Shown in pieces: positions 26,133 to 34,463 of a stretch of 64,000 nucleotides of DNA. Under the pieces are notes generated by a model. That model had not been told where the DNA came from and did no database searches. It worked only from the letters and a program-made list of their open reading frames with translations. The position numbers and the translations under genes were made by a program. This DNA comes from Celeribacter sp. PS-C1 (GTDB lineage: Bacteria; Pseudomonadota; Alphaproteobacteria; Rhodobacterales; Rhodobacteraceae). The stretch lies in assembly GCF_019429625.1 (NCBI RefSeq), contig NZ_JAHXRW010000013.1, forward strand, positions 39,703 through 103,702, read 5' to 3'. Each line of letters begins with the position of its first letter. The stretch's first letter is position 1.

Positions 26133-26228
26133 CTTTCTTAGCGACACTGTTCTCTGGCCCTAGTCCCCCCCCGTTGGCCGTGAGACGTAACTGTGCGCGC
26201 TGTGACCGACCTGGAAAGTCTGCCCCCT

Positions 26229-26696
26229 TCACCACGCGTTGTATTGTAGGTATTTGCCGGACATTTTGACCTCGACCCGGTCGCCTTTCGGGTTCTCAAT
26301 TCGTTCGACGGACATGTCGAAATCAATCGCTGACATGATGCCATCGCCGAATTTCTCATGGATCAACGCCTTAAGCGTCGGGCCATAGACGCCGACGATC
26401 TCGTAGAAGCGATAGATGCAGGGATCGGTCGGCACGGTTTGCGTCCACTCTTTTGTCGGGCTGTCCGCCAGAATCTCAGCCGCCTCGGCGGGCAGGTTCA
26501 GCGCGGCGACCAAGGCCTCGGCTTTCTCCATCGGAAACGTGTTCATCCCCATGCAGGCGGAATGGGTGAACACCGGTGACATGCCGATGGTCGCGGCGAT
26601 GCCTTCCCAGCTCAGCCCCTGTTTCTTCTTGGCGATGAGGATGAGGGCGGTCACGTCTTCTTTGGTCATCAAGGCGTCGGTCACGATGTCTTTCAT
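26229..26696 (-). CDS. cynS: Cyanate hydratase (cyanase)
   Basis: A 155-residue cyanase, which converts cyanate and bicarbonate to carbamate and CO2, so that ammonium is released. The N-terminal helix-turn-helix-like domain (LSWEGIAATIGMSP) is followed by the conserved catalytic domain with RFYEIVGVYGPTLKALIHEKFGDGIMSAIDF. This carries the Arg, Glu and Ser of the decameric active site. Length is standard. It follows the phosphatase-kinase gene with 13 bases between them and probably shares its transcript. Location at the end of a nitrite-assimilation cluster fits a nitrogen-acquisition role. The island border lies 96 bases downstream. Confidence 0.96.
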   Translation of the reverse strand: MKDIVTDALMTKEDVTALILIAKKKQGLSWEGIAATIGMSPVFTHSACMGMNTFPMEKAEALVAALNLPAEAAEILADSPTKEWTQTVPTDPCIYRFYEIVGVYGPTLKALIHEKFGDGIMSAIDFDMSVERIENPKGDRVEVKMSGKYLQYNAW

Positions 26697-26709
26697 AGTC
26701 TCTCTCCTG

Positions 26710-28425
26710 TCAGTTTATGATGAGTGTTGTGAGGATGATCACGATCACCGCCAATACGGCGGAGACCCCTTGCCAGAACCGCACAGGGTTCTTTTTCATC
26801 AGCGGCACATGACGCGCGGCATCCCAGCTTTGCCCAGGGCGTTTCAGTTCGGCCACGAATTCCGAGAGCGCCTCATAGCGCCGCGCGGCGTCGGGCTGGG
26901 TCGCGCGTTTTAGCGCGGCGTCCATCCAGGCGGGCACGGGGCTGTCGTCGTCGCGCACCGGGCGGTAGGTCAGGCGCAAAAGATCGCGCCGGGTCTGGAT
27001 GCGCGCCACCTCGGCACCAAAGGGCAAACGCCCGGTCAGCATCTCATAGGCGATGACGCCCAAGGCATATTGATCCGACCGCCAGGTAACGAAATCGCCG
27101 GAGAAATATTCGGGTGCCGTGTATTGAAAGGTGCCGGGCATATGGCCCAGAACTCCCGCAGTGGCCTCCTCCACCCCGGCGACGGATGTCGAGCCCAAGT
27201 CGATGATTTTCACCGTGCCCGCGTCGTCGATCATGATGTTCTCGGGCCGCAAATCCTGATGCAACATTTCCTTGCGGTGAAAAGCGCGCAGGCCCACGAC
27301 GATCTGGCTGATAATGTCGCGCACCTTGTCGAGATCGGGCGCAGGATGGTCGTCCATCCACTGCCGAAGCGTGCGGCCCTCGACCCATTCGGTGACCACA
27401 TAGAGCGCGCTGCGCTCTGCGGGAGCCGTGGCGGCGCGCAGCACGTGAGAGGACGTCAGACGCCGCGCGATCCATTCTTCCAAGACGAAGCGGTTGAGAT
27501 AGGCGGGGTCTTCGGCCATTTCCACGGTCGGTATTTTCAGCGCGACTTTTTCACCCATAAGCCCCTCGGCGAGGAAGACATGCGAGCGCGCGGTGGAATT
27601 GACCGGACGCAGGATGCGAAACCCGTCGATCACATCGCCCGCCTTGGGCAGGGGCGGCAGGGGCAGTTTGGCGAGGTCCAGTTCCAGCTCCGCCTCGGGC
27701 AGGCTTTCGACGCGGGCGAACATCACGGTGAGGTTGTCCTTAGAGCCTCGCTCATAGGCGATTTGGCCGAGTTGCGCCGCCGCCGTATCGAGACTGGAGG
27801 CCTCCAGCGCGCGGATCACATCCGCCGCCTCGATCACCTCATGCACCCCATCGGTGGCAAGCACAAAGACATCACCGAGGGTCAGCGACACCCGCCGATA
27901 ATCGACCGCAACCTGAGCGTCCAATCCCATGCCGCGCGCGAGATAGCTTTCTTCGTTGGACAGCACCGCGCGGTGATCTGTGGTCAAAGGCTCAAGCGCC
28001 TCGCCAACCAGCCGGTAAATCCGACTGTCGCCCAAGTGAAAGATATGCCCGTCACGGCCTTTAAAGATCAGCGAGGAGAGCGTGCAAATCTTGCCCGCAT
28101 TCATGTCTCCCAAAGCGGCGTTCTGACCGTAGAGCCAGGCGTTGGTGGCGGAGATCACAGTGGTCGCCGCCGTGCGTGCGGTCCAGGCGTCCGAGGTGGC
28201 GTAGTAATCTGTCAAAAGCGCGGTGACACTGGCCTCGGCGGCCTCTGCACTTGTGGCGCTCGACGAAATGCCATCGGCGACAGCCAGTGTAATCCCTTTG
28301 AGAGAAAGCGCGCTGCCTTCGGGCACCCGTAACCCGCAAAAATCCTGATTTTCAGGTTTTCGACCAGCCTCCGAAAACTGACCAATCGAAACCGTGAGCT
28401 TTGTCGATGCGGCGTCTTTCGGCAT
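26710..28425 (-). CDS. PP2C phosphatase / Ser-Thr kinase fusion, membrane anchored
   Basis: A 571-residue bifunctional protein. Residues about 1-240 are a PP2C phosphatase with the metal motifs ENQD, ADGISS, HLGDSRIYRL, LATDGVHEV and SKDNLTV. Residues about 265-525 are a Hanks-type kinase with the ATP-anchoring Lys in EKVALKIP, catalytic loop HQDLRPEN, DLG in place of DFG, and the APEY activation-end motif. A hydrophobic tail (VSAVLAVIVIILTTLII) would place it at the inner membrane. Such fusions recur in alphaproteobacterial nitrate/nitrite clusters, but the target is unknown. It lies between the nitrite-channel gene, from which a terminator separates it, and cynS. Confidence 0.9.
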   Translation of the reverse strand: MPKDAASTKLTVSIGQFSEAGRKPENQDFCGLRVPEGSALSLKGITLAVADGISSSATSAEAAEASVTALLTDYYATSDAWTARTAATTVISATNAWLYGQNAALGDMNAGKICTLSSLIFKGRDGHIFHLGDSRIYRLVGEALEPLTTDHRAVLSNEESYLARGMGLDAQVAVDYRRVSLTLGDVFVLATDGVHEVIEAADVIRALEASSLDTAAAQLGQIAYERGSKDNLTVMFARVESLPEAELELDLAKLPLPPLPKAGDVIDGFRILRPVNSTARSHVFLAEGLMGEKVALKIPTVEMAEDPAYLNRFVLEEWIARRLTSSHVLRAATAPAERSALYVVTEWVEGRTLRQWMDDHPAPDLDKVRDIISQIVVGLRAFHRKEMLHQDLRPENIMIDDAGTVKIIDLGSTSVAGVEEATAGVLGHMPGTFQYTAPEYFSGDFVTWRSDQYALGVIAYEMLTGRLPFGAEVARIQTRRDLLRLTYRPVRDDDSPVPAWMDAALKRATQPDAARRYEALSEFVAELKRPGQSWDAARHVPLMKKNPVRFWQGVSAVLAVIVIILTTLIIN

Positions 28426-28438
28426 GGTATGGCCTCAC

Positions 28439-28471
28439 AAAAAAGACAGGCCCCGCTGTCGCGGAGCCTGT
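28439..28471 (-). terminator. Intrinsic terminator after the nitrite channel gene
   Basis: Read on the minus strand, ACAGGC-T-CCGC pairs with GCGG-G-GCCTGT around loop GACA and is followed by CTTTTTT. It lies between the FNT channel gene and the phosphatase-kinase gene, so the latter either has its own promoter or is expressed by read-through. Confidence 0.8.
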
Positions 28472-28485
28472 TCGGGGAAGTCCGA

Positions 28486-29328
28486 TTACTCAGCCGGCAC
28501 GCCCTGCACGGAAGCAGTCGAGGCGTTGCGCTTCGGCGATTCCTTGAAGTGGGTGGCGTAGATCATGCCGCCGACAAAGGTCAGGCCGCCGACGAGGTTA
28601 CCCAGAACCACCGGGATCTCGTTGTACATGAAGTAGTCGCCCCATGTGAATTCACCGCCCAGCATGATGCCCGAGGGGAAGAGGAACATGTTCACGATGG
28701 AGTGCTCGAAGCCCAGATAGAAGAACACGATGATCGGCATCCACATGGCCATGATTTTGCCCGACACGGAGTTGGACATCATCGCGGCAACGACACCGGT
28801 GGACACCATCCAGTTGCACAGGATCGCACGGACGAAGACAGTCAGGAGACCCGCACCACCGGCAGCGGCGTAACCAAGCGTCCGGGCTTCGCCGATGGAG
28901 CCGATTTTCTGGCCGACGGCGTTGGGTTCCTGAGAAAAGCCCATGGTGAAGATGATTGCCATCAGGATTGCGGTGGTCATCGCCCCCGCGAAGTTGCCAA
29001 CGAACACGAGTCCCCAGTTGCGGAACACGCCTTTCCAGGTGCAACCCGGGCGCTTCGCGATAACGGCCAGAGGTGCCAGCGTGAAGACGCCGGTCAAAAG
29101 GTCAAAGCCCAGAAGGTAGAGCGTGCAAAAGCCCACCGGGAAGAGCAGAGAGGCCACGAGGAAGTTGCCGGTGTTGACCGCGATGGTCACGGCAAAAGCG
29201 GCGGCCAGTGCGAGGATTGCGCCCGCCATATAGGCGCGGATCAGCGTGTCTTTGGTCGCCATGAAGATCTTGGATTCGCCCGCATCGACCATTTTGGCGG
29301 CGAATTCCTTGGGTTGTACATAAGCCAT
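28486..29328 (-). CDS. Formate/nitrite transporter (FNT) family channel, probably nitrite
   Basis: A 280-residue FNT protein with six membrane helices. Family motifs include FPVGFCTLYLLGFDLLTG, GVFRNWGLVFVGNFAG and the ILCNWMVSTGV segment near the pore. FNT proteins are pentameric channels for small monovalent anions; adjacency to nirBD makes nitrite the likely substrate (NirC-like). The ATG at 29328 follows AGGGAC; an upstream in-frame reading to 29385 is less likely. It is the third gene after nirB and nirD and is followed by an intrinsic terminator, closing that operon. Confidence 0.92.
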   Translation of the reverse strand: MAYVQPKEFAAKMVDAGESKIFMATKDTLIRAYMAGAILALAAAFAVTIAVNTGNFLVASLLFPVGFCTLYLLGFDLLTGVFTLAPLAVIAKRPGCTWKGVFRNWGLVFVGNFAGAMTTAILMAIIFTMGFSQEPNAVGQKIGSIGEARTLGYAAAGGAGLLTVFVRAILCNWMVSTGVVAAMMSNSVSGKIMAMWMPIIVFFYLGFEHSIVNMFLFPSGIMLGGEFTWGDYFMYNEIPVVLGNLVGGLTFVGGMIYATHFKESPKRNASTASVQGVPAE

Positions 29329-29460
29329 TGAATTGTCCCTGTTTGGTTTGTTCTTTGATGTTGGCCCCTTCACCTCATCAGGCATGAGGAGACCGTTTGC
29401 AGCGCATTGAGTATGCGTGCAGTCTTTCCGTGAGCCCGAGAGCCCGTACCGTGATAAAGT

Positions 29461-29781
29461 TCAGAGACCGAGCAATACGGTCTCGCCGTCCAGTTTGACC
29501 GGGAAGGTCAGGCTCATCCCCTCATCGGCACCTTGCGCGGCGCCGGTTTCGAGGGAAATGACCCAGTTGTGGAGCGGGCATGTGACACAGCCGTCGTGCA
29601 CGATACCATCGCTCAGTGGCCCGTTCTTATGCGGGCATTTATCTTCGAGGGCGAAAAGGCGGTCGTCCGTGGTGCGGAAGATGGCGATGGTCATCTCGCC
29701 ATTCTTCACACAGCGCGCGCCTTGACGCGGGATGTCGTTCAATGTGCCGACTTCAATCCAGGTTTTGCTCTGCATATTCAT
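29461..29781 (-). CDS. nirD: Nitrite reductase small subunit
   Basis: A 106-residue Rieske-like protein paired with NirB in the assimilatory NADH-nitrite reductase. It has the Rieske-fold region ALEDKCPHKNGPLSDG and a CVTCPLHNWVISLETG loop. In many NirD proteins the cluster ligands are incomplete; here Cys and His are present at both loops (C-P-H and C-P-L-H), as in a full Rieske CxH...CxxH pattern. Its start overlaps the nirB stop by 4 bases (ATGA). The FNT gene follows 132 bases later. Confidence 0.93.
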   Translation of the reverse strand: MNMQSKTWIEVGTLNDIPRQGARCVKNGEMTIAIFRTTDDRLFALEDKCPHKNGPLSDGIVHDGCVTCPLHNWVISLETGAAQGADEGMSLTFPVKLDGETVLLGL

Positions 29782-32231
29782 TCTGCTGCCTCCAGATTGA
29801 GGGTGGCCAAGGGTTTGAATTCATGGGCTTCGGCGCCCGCAACACGTTCGGCCCAGGGATCGACCTGCGCGAATTCTTGCGAGTAGCGGAAGCGTTCGGC
29901 GAAGGCTTTGCGCTCGTCCAGATTGTCGTAGATCACCTCTTTGATGTGATCGTAGCCAAGCCGATCCGCCCATTTGTAGATGCGCTCAAGGTAGAAGCCG
30001 GTCTCGCGATAATATTGCGTCAGCGCGCAGACAGTCTCCATGACCTCTTCTTCGGTTGCGACTTTGCCCAGCACGGTCGTGCCTTGAATATGAAGGCCCG
30101 CAGCGCCGCCGTAGACGATTTCATAGCCGCTATCGACGCAAATGATGCCGATGTCCTTACAGGTCGCCTCGGCACAGTTGCGCGGGCAACCGGTGACAGC
30201 GAGCTTGAGTTTTGCCGGAGACCACGAGCCCCAGAGCGCTTTCTCCAGTTTGATACCGAGACCCGTCGAGTCCTGAGTGCCAAAGCGGCACCAATCCGTT
30301 CCGACACAGGTTTTCACGGTGCGCAGACCTTTCGCATATGCGGCCCCCGAGACCATGCCCGCCGCGTTAAGATCGGCCCAGACCGGGATCAGGTCTTCTT
30401 TTTTCACGCCGAGCAAGTCGATGCGCTGACCGCCGGTCACTTTGACGGTCGGAATGTCGTATTTGTCCGCCACATCGGCAATCGCACGCAGCTCATCGGG
30501 CGTGGTCATGCCCCCGAACATCCGCGGCACGACAGAATAAGTGCCGTCTTTCTGGATGTTGGCGTGAACGCGTTCGTTGATGAACCGCGACTGCTGATCG
30601 TCTTTGTATTCGCCCGGCCAGTCGGCCACGAGATAGTAGTTCAGCGCCGGGCGGCATTTGGCACAGCCCTCGGCCGTCGTCCATTCCAGCTCCTGCATCA
30701 CGGCGGGGATGGATTTGAGGCCCTTCGCCTTGATCATGCGACGGACAAAGCCGTGGCTATGGCTGGTGCAGCCGCACATGCCCTGCGCCGCCGGGATGAC
30801 GAAATCATCGCCCAAGGTGATGCCCATGATGCCTTCGACCAAGTTCGTGCAGGTGCCGCAAGACGCAGAGGCCTTGGAATGCGCGCGCACATCGGCCAGA
30901 GAGGTCAGGCCCTTGTCGGTGATGGCCTTGACGATCATCCCCTTGGTGATGCCGTTACAGCCACAGATCTCCGCGTCATCCGGCAGGGCCGCAACCGCCG
31001 CCAGTGGATCAACCGAACCGCCGCCTTGGTAGGCCTGACCAAAGATCAGGGTTTCGCGCATCTCGGAGACATCGTCGCCCGAGACCAGCATCTGGTTGTA
31101 CCACGCCCCATCGGCGACATCGCCGTAGAGCACTGCTCCGATAAGTTTATTGTCTTTGAGGATGACCCGTTTGTAGGTCCCGCGTTGCGCATCGCGCAGC
31201 ACGATGTCTTCGCGCCCTTCGCCTTCGGCAAAATCGCCGACGGAATAAAGGTCGCAGCCTGTGACTTTGAGTTTTGTCGGCGTCTCTGCGTGGGCAAAGG
31301 CGGCATCAGAGGGGCCGGCCAAATGCTCGGCGGCCACTTTGGCCATGCGGTAAAGTGGGGCGACAAGGCCATAGACCATGCCGCCCACTTCCACACATTC
31401 CCCCACGGAATAGATGTTCGGGTCAGAGGTTTTCATCGTCGCGTCGGTGACGATGCCGCGATTGACCTCAAGGCCCGCTTCTTGCGCCAGCGTCACGTTG
31501 GGACGGATGCCGACGGCCATCACCACGAGGGAGGCGTCAATCACACGACCGTCGGCAAGTTCCACACCCTCGACCTTCTTCGAGCCGATGATCTGTTTGG
31601 TGTTCGCTTCGCAGAGCACTTCGATGCCACGGCTCTCCAGTTCTTTTTGCAAAAGATACCCGGCGGCGGTGTCGAGCTGACGCTCCATCAGCGTCGGCAT
31701 CAGGTGAATGACAGTCACCTCCATGCCGCGCAGTTTCAGACCCGCAGCCGCCTCAAGGCCAAGCAGACCGCCACCGATCACGACAGCCCGCCCGCCCTTT
31801 TCAGCGGCGGCAATCATGCCGTCGGTGTCATCGAGATCGCGGTAAGCCAGAACACCCGGCAAGTCCGATCCCGGCACGGGGATGATAAAGGGGTTGGATC
31901 CTGTGGCGATGACAAGCTTGTCGTACTCGGCCACGATCCCGCTCTCGGAGATCACTTTGCGCTCATGGCGACGAATCTCGGTGATCTTGTCGCCCTGATG
32001 CAGCGTGATGCCATGCTCGGCATACCAGCCTTCGCCATGGATGATGATGTCGGCATAGGTCTTTTCGCCAGACAGAACCGGCGAGAGCATGATGCGGTCG
32101 TAGTTCACACGCGGCTCGGCGTTGAAGATGGTGACCTCATAGTGGTCGCTCACTTCGAACAGATGCTCGAGCATCCGGCCTGGGGCCATGCCATTTCCAA
32201 CGATAACAAGTTTTTGCTTTTGAGCAGTCAT
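29778..32231 (-). CDS. nirB: Assimilatory NAD(P)H-nitrite reductase large subunit
   Basis: An 817-residue cytoplasmic enzyme that reduces nitrite to ammonium. It has an N-terminal FAD/NAD(P) reductase (LVIVGNGMAPGRMLEHL; second nucleotide motif VVIGGGLLGLEAA). A BFD-like [2Fe-2S] region follows with CGCNGITKGM and ASCGTCT, and a C-terminal siroheme/[4Fe-4S] domain with CVGTDWCRFG and GCPRNCAE supplying cluster ligands. Length is as expected. A long open frame on the opposite strand is only its shadow. No nitrate reductase or siroheme synthase gene is in view, so nitrate use cannot be judged here. The upstream region carries RNA hairpins. Confidence 0.97.
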   Translation of the reverse strand: MTAQKQKLVIVGNGMAPGRMLEHLFEVSDHYEVTIFNAEPRVNYDRIMLSPVLSGEKTYADIIIHGEGWYAEHGITLHQGDKITEIRRHERKVISESGIVAEYDKLVIATGSNPFIIPVPGSDLPGVLAYRDLDDTDGMIAAAEKGGRAVVIGGGLLGLEAAAGLKLRGMEVTVIHLMPTLMERQLDTAAGYLLQKELESRGIEVLCEANTKQIIGSKKVEGVELADGRVIDASLVVMAVGIRPNVTLAQEAGLEVNRGIVTDATMKTSDPNIYSVGECVEVGGMVYGLVAPLYRMAKVAAEHLAGPSDAAFAHAETPTKLKVTGCDLYSVGDFAEGEGREDIVLRDAQRGTYKRVILKDNKLIGAVLYGDVADGAWYNQMLVSGDDVSEMRETLIFGQAYQGGGSVDPLAAVAALPDDAEICGCNGITKGMIVKAITDKGLTSLADVRAHSKASASCGTCTNLVEGIMGITLGDDFVIPAAQGMCGCTSHSHGFVRRMIKAKGLKSIPAVMQELEWTTAEGCAKCRPALNYYLVADWPGEYKDDQQSRFINERVHANIQKDGTYSVVPRMFGGMTTPDELRAIADVADKYDIPTVKVTGGQRIDLLGVKKEDLIPVWADLNAAGMVSGAAYAKGLRTVKTCVGTDWCRFGTQDSTGLGIKLEKALWGSWSPAKLKLAVTGCPRNCAEATCKDIGIICVDSGYEIVYGGAAGLHIQGTTVLGKVATEEEVMETVCALTQYYRETGFYLERIYKWADRLGYDHIKEVIYDNLDERKAFAERFRYSQEFAQVDPWAERVAGAEAHEFKPLATLNLEAAE

Positions 32232-32290
32232 AGCGGCACTTCCTCTCAGAAACTCGGCTCACATGAGCCAGATTGTCTTTTGGTGAGAAT

Positions 32291-32373
32291 GCAGCGCCGT
32301 TGCTGCGGGCCCCGGATCAGAGGGGCATATGTGGGTCACGTCGCGTCCTTGCGACATGCGAGTGCATCACTCG
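32291..32373 (-). promoter_or_regulatory. Hairpin-rich leader of nirB (ANTAR-like loops)
   Basis: Three stems can be drawn in the minus-strand leader: CGAGTG/CACTCG (32373-32359), GTCGC-AAGGAC-GCGAC (32355-32340) and GCAGC-AACGGC-GCTGC (32306-32291). The last two have six-base loops with A first and G fourth, the loop rule of ANTAR-protein targets such as NasR/NasT antiterminators. No T-run follows the last stem. The 324-base gap to the next gene otherwise holds no coding sequence. Tentative. Confidence 0.35.
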
Positions 32374-32555
32374 TTGAAGTCAGCTTTTAGGAAACCCGCG
32401 TGATCCGGCAAGCCCCTTATGTGGCCTTACCCTCAGTTTTTTCGCGGATGCAGCATGGTTTGATTAAACTTTACGCAGGATTTCCACAAAAGCTGCGATT
32501 TAAGAGGCGAAACGACAAGGCTCCGCCTCTTGGAAATGTGCCGAAACGCAGCGGA

Positions 32556-33701
32556 TCAGCCGACCTGACGCCCATGCGACCAGACGCCCCGAACCACCGG
32601 AGTGCCTTCGATTCGGGTGATCCGCACCAGATCAGCATGAAGCCCCAGCGCGATTCGACCACGATCCGAGAGGCCCACGGCCTCCGCCGGATTGGCGGTC
32701 ACGGTGGCGATCGCACGAGGCAGATCGTCCCACAGATCCGCCAGCAAAATCGCCGAAGTCATCAGCGCGGAGGGCACGTAATCCGAGGAGACAATGTCCA
32801 GCAACCCGCGCTCCGCCAGCTCATGCGCCGCGACATTGCCGGAATGCGAGCCGCCGCGAATGAGGTTCGGCGCGCCCATCATCGCCGCGATGCCATGAAG
32901 TTTACAGGCCTGCGCCGCCTCCACCGTGGTCGGAAATTCCGCCACCCGCACGCCGTTCTTGCGCGAGACCTCGACGTGATCCGCCGTGGTATCGTCATGG
33001 GAGGCCAAAACAGCCCCTAGACGCCGCGCCTCGGAGACCGCGACCTTTTCATGCCGTGCGCCATAGGTGTCGCGCAGTTCATAGAGGTGCTCGACATGGT
33101 CGTCGAACTCGGTGTCCGTCATGCCGCGCTTTTTCTGGACATAATCACGCAGTTTCTCAATGTCGCGAAACTGCCGTTGCCCCGGCGTGTGATCCATGAG
33201 GGACACAAGACCCACACGATCCTCCGGCGTAAACTCAGCCAGTTCGGCCTCCAAGGTTTCCGAACAGACCTCTGCCCGCAGATGCAGGAAATGGCTGATC
33301 TTCAACGCGCCCAGATCGCGCAGATGCATCACCTCTTTCGACAGGCTGCGGGCGTACTTGTGATAGCCCGCGTCACCCTTGCGGCGGTGAATGGACCCCA
33401 CGCGCATGGCATCGAACACGGTGGTGATACCCACAGAGGCGAGTTCGGCGTCATGGGCGAGGATCGCTGCCTGATGCGGCCAGTCGACCTTGGGGCGCGG
33501 TTCGATATGGCGCTCGAGGTTGTCAGTATGAAGCTCGATGAGGCCGGGGATCACCATATCGCCGCCCACATCGACGGCGCCCGGCACCGCTGTGCCGCCA
33601 GCGCTCACATCTTTGATTTTGCCATTTTCGACACGCAGAGTGCCTTGGATCACCTCCGTCTCCAAAACGATCCTTGCATTGGTCAAAGTAAAATCGGTCA
33701 T
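32556..33701 (-). CDS. phnM: PhnM: alpha-D-ribose 1-methylphosphonate 5-triphosphate diphosphatase (copy 1)
   Basis: A 381-residue amidohydrolase-superfamily protein. In the C-P lyase pathway PhnM removes pyrophosphate from ribose 1-methylphosphonate 5-triphosphate. It shows the metal-site segment PGLIELHTDNLERHIEPRP, SLMDHTPGQRQF, the SHDDTTADHV motif and GAPNLIRGGSHSGN, all typical of canonical PhnM. GTG-ATG codons are adjacent at the start; I use the ATG at 33701, preceded by AAGGAC. It is separated from phnN by the opposite-strand DUF1045 gene and shares with it a palindromic intergenic region. A second, divergent phnM lies beside phnF. Confidence 0.93.
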   Translation of the reverse strand: MTDFTLTNARIVLETEVIQGTLRVENGKIKDVSAGGTAVPGAVDVGGDMVIPGLIELHTDNLERHIEPRPKVDWPHQAAILAHDAELASVGITTVFDAMRVGSIHRRKGDAGYHKYARSLSKEVMHLRDLGALKISHFLHLRAEVCSETLEAELAEFTPEDRVGLVSLMDHTPGQRQFRDIEKLRDYVQKKRGMTDTEFDDHVEHLYELRDTYGARHEKVAVSEARRLGAVLASHDDTTADHVEVSRKNGVRVAEFPTTVEAAQACKLHGIAAMMGAPNLIRGGSHSGNVAAHELAERGLLDIVSSDYVPSALMTSAILLADLWDDLPRAIATVTANPAEAVGLSDRGRIALGLHADLVRITRIEGTPVVRGVWSHGRQVG

Positions 33702-33735
33702 CACATCGTCCTTGTCAGAGGCGCTTCATTGCCCG

Positions 33736-33758
33736 ATCCATGTCACATGGATGTGACA
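33736..33758. promoter_or_regulatory. Overlapping palindromes between phnM and the DUF1045 gene
   Basis: Two perfect palindromes overlap here: ATCCATGTCACATGGAT (33736-33752) and TGTCACATGGATGTGACA (33741-33758). GTCACAT and GTGACAG lie 11 bases apart, so the site also resembles a pair of PHO-box half-sites. It is placed between divergent starts at 33701 and 33780, able to control both genes. The regulator is not known. Confidence 0.5.
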
Positions 33759-33779
33759 GGGACCAGATAGGACAGCGCC

Positions 33780-34463
33780 ATGGATGAATTCAAAAGATAC
33801 GCGGTCTATTACGCCCCGCCGCCGGGGAAATTTGCCGCATTTTGTGCGCATTGGCTGGGTTGGGATGCTTTCGACGGCATAGAGCTGCCGCATCCCATCG
33901 TGGACGGCCTGCCCCTGCCCGTCTCCGAGATCACCGCGACGCCGCGCAAATACGGGTTTCACGGCACGCTCAAACCACCGTTTCGCCTGACCGGCACACG
34001 CGCCGAGTTGATGGCCGATCTCGAAGCCTTCGCTTCGGCGCATAAGCCTGTCGTTTTGGAGGGTCTCACGCTCACCCGCATCGGCGGTTTTCTGGCGCTG
34101 ACGCCTGTGGGCGATCTGAGCGCGTTGGAGACGCTGGCCGGAGAGGTGGTCGCTACGCTCGACCCGCATCGCGCGCAGCCGTCTGAGACCGAATTGGCAC
34201 GTCGCCGCGCGGCGGGGCTTTCGCCGCGGCAGGAGGCTTTGCTGAGCCAATGGGGCTATCCTTACGTGATGGAGGAATTCAAATTCCACCTGACCCTGAC
34301 CGGCAAACTCACCGAAGCGCAGGCCGAGGCCACAGCCAAAGCCCTCACCCCGGTGATCACCTCGCTCCTGCCCCGGCCCTTCGAGATCAAGGACCTGTGC
34401 CTGTTCGGCGAGGCGGAGGATGGCCGGTTTCATTTGCTGCACCGTTACACCCTCTCCGGCTGA
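33780..34463 (+). CDS. DUF1045 family phosphonate-cluster protein (2H phosphoesterase-like)
   Basis: A 227-residue protein of the DUF1045 family, often annotated as a putative phosphonate metabolism protein. It carries two H-x-T/S-type motifs about 130 residues apart: KYGFHGTLKPPF and KFHLTLTG. This is the hallmark of the 2H phosphoesterase superfamily, which opens cyclic phosphodiesters. The cluster lacks phnP, whose product opens phosphoribosyl cyclic phosphate, so this protein may fill that step; this is inference. It is transcribed opposite to phnN (19-bp convergent overlap) and divergently from phnM, behind a palindromic site. Confidence 0.82.
   Translation: MDEFKRYAVYYAPPPGKFAAFCAHWLGWDAFDGIELPHPIVDGLPLPVSEITATPRKYGFHGTLKPPFRLTGTRAELMADLEAFASAHKPVVLEGLTLTRIGGFLALTPVGDLSALETLAGEVVATLDPHRAQPSETELARRRAAGLSPRQEALLSQWGYPYVMEEFKFHLTLTGKLTEAQAEATAKALTPVITSLLPRPFEIKDLCLFGEAEDGRFHLLHRYTLSG

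Noticed and set aside
26138..26228. Possible extension of a minus-strand ORF past the cynS stop
   Set aside because: The translation is Arg/Ser/Thr-rich without a domain, and the region is simply the gap between the island end and cynS.
29616..32390. A 924-codon open frame on the plus strand
   Set aside because: It lies entirely opposite nirB and nirD, which have full domain motifs; the frame is a GC-bias shadow.
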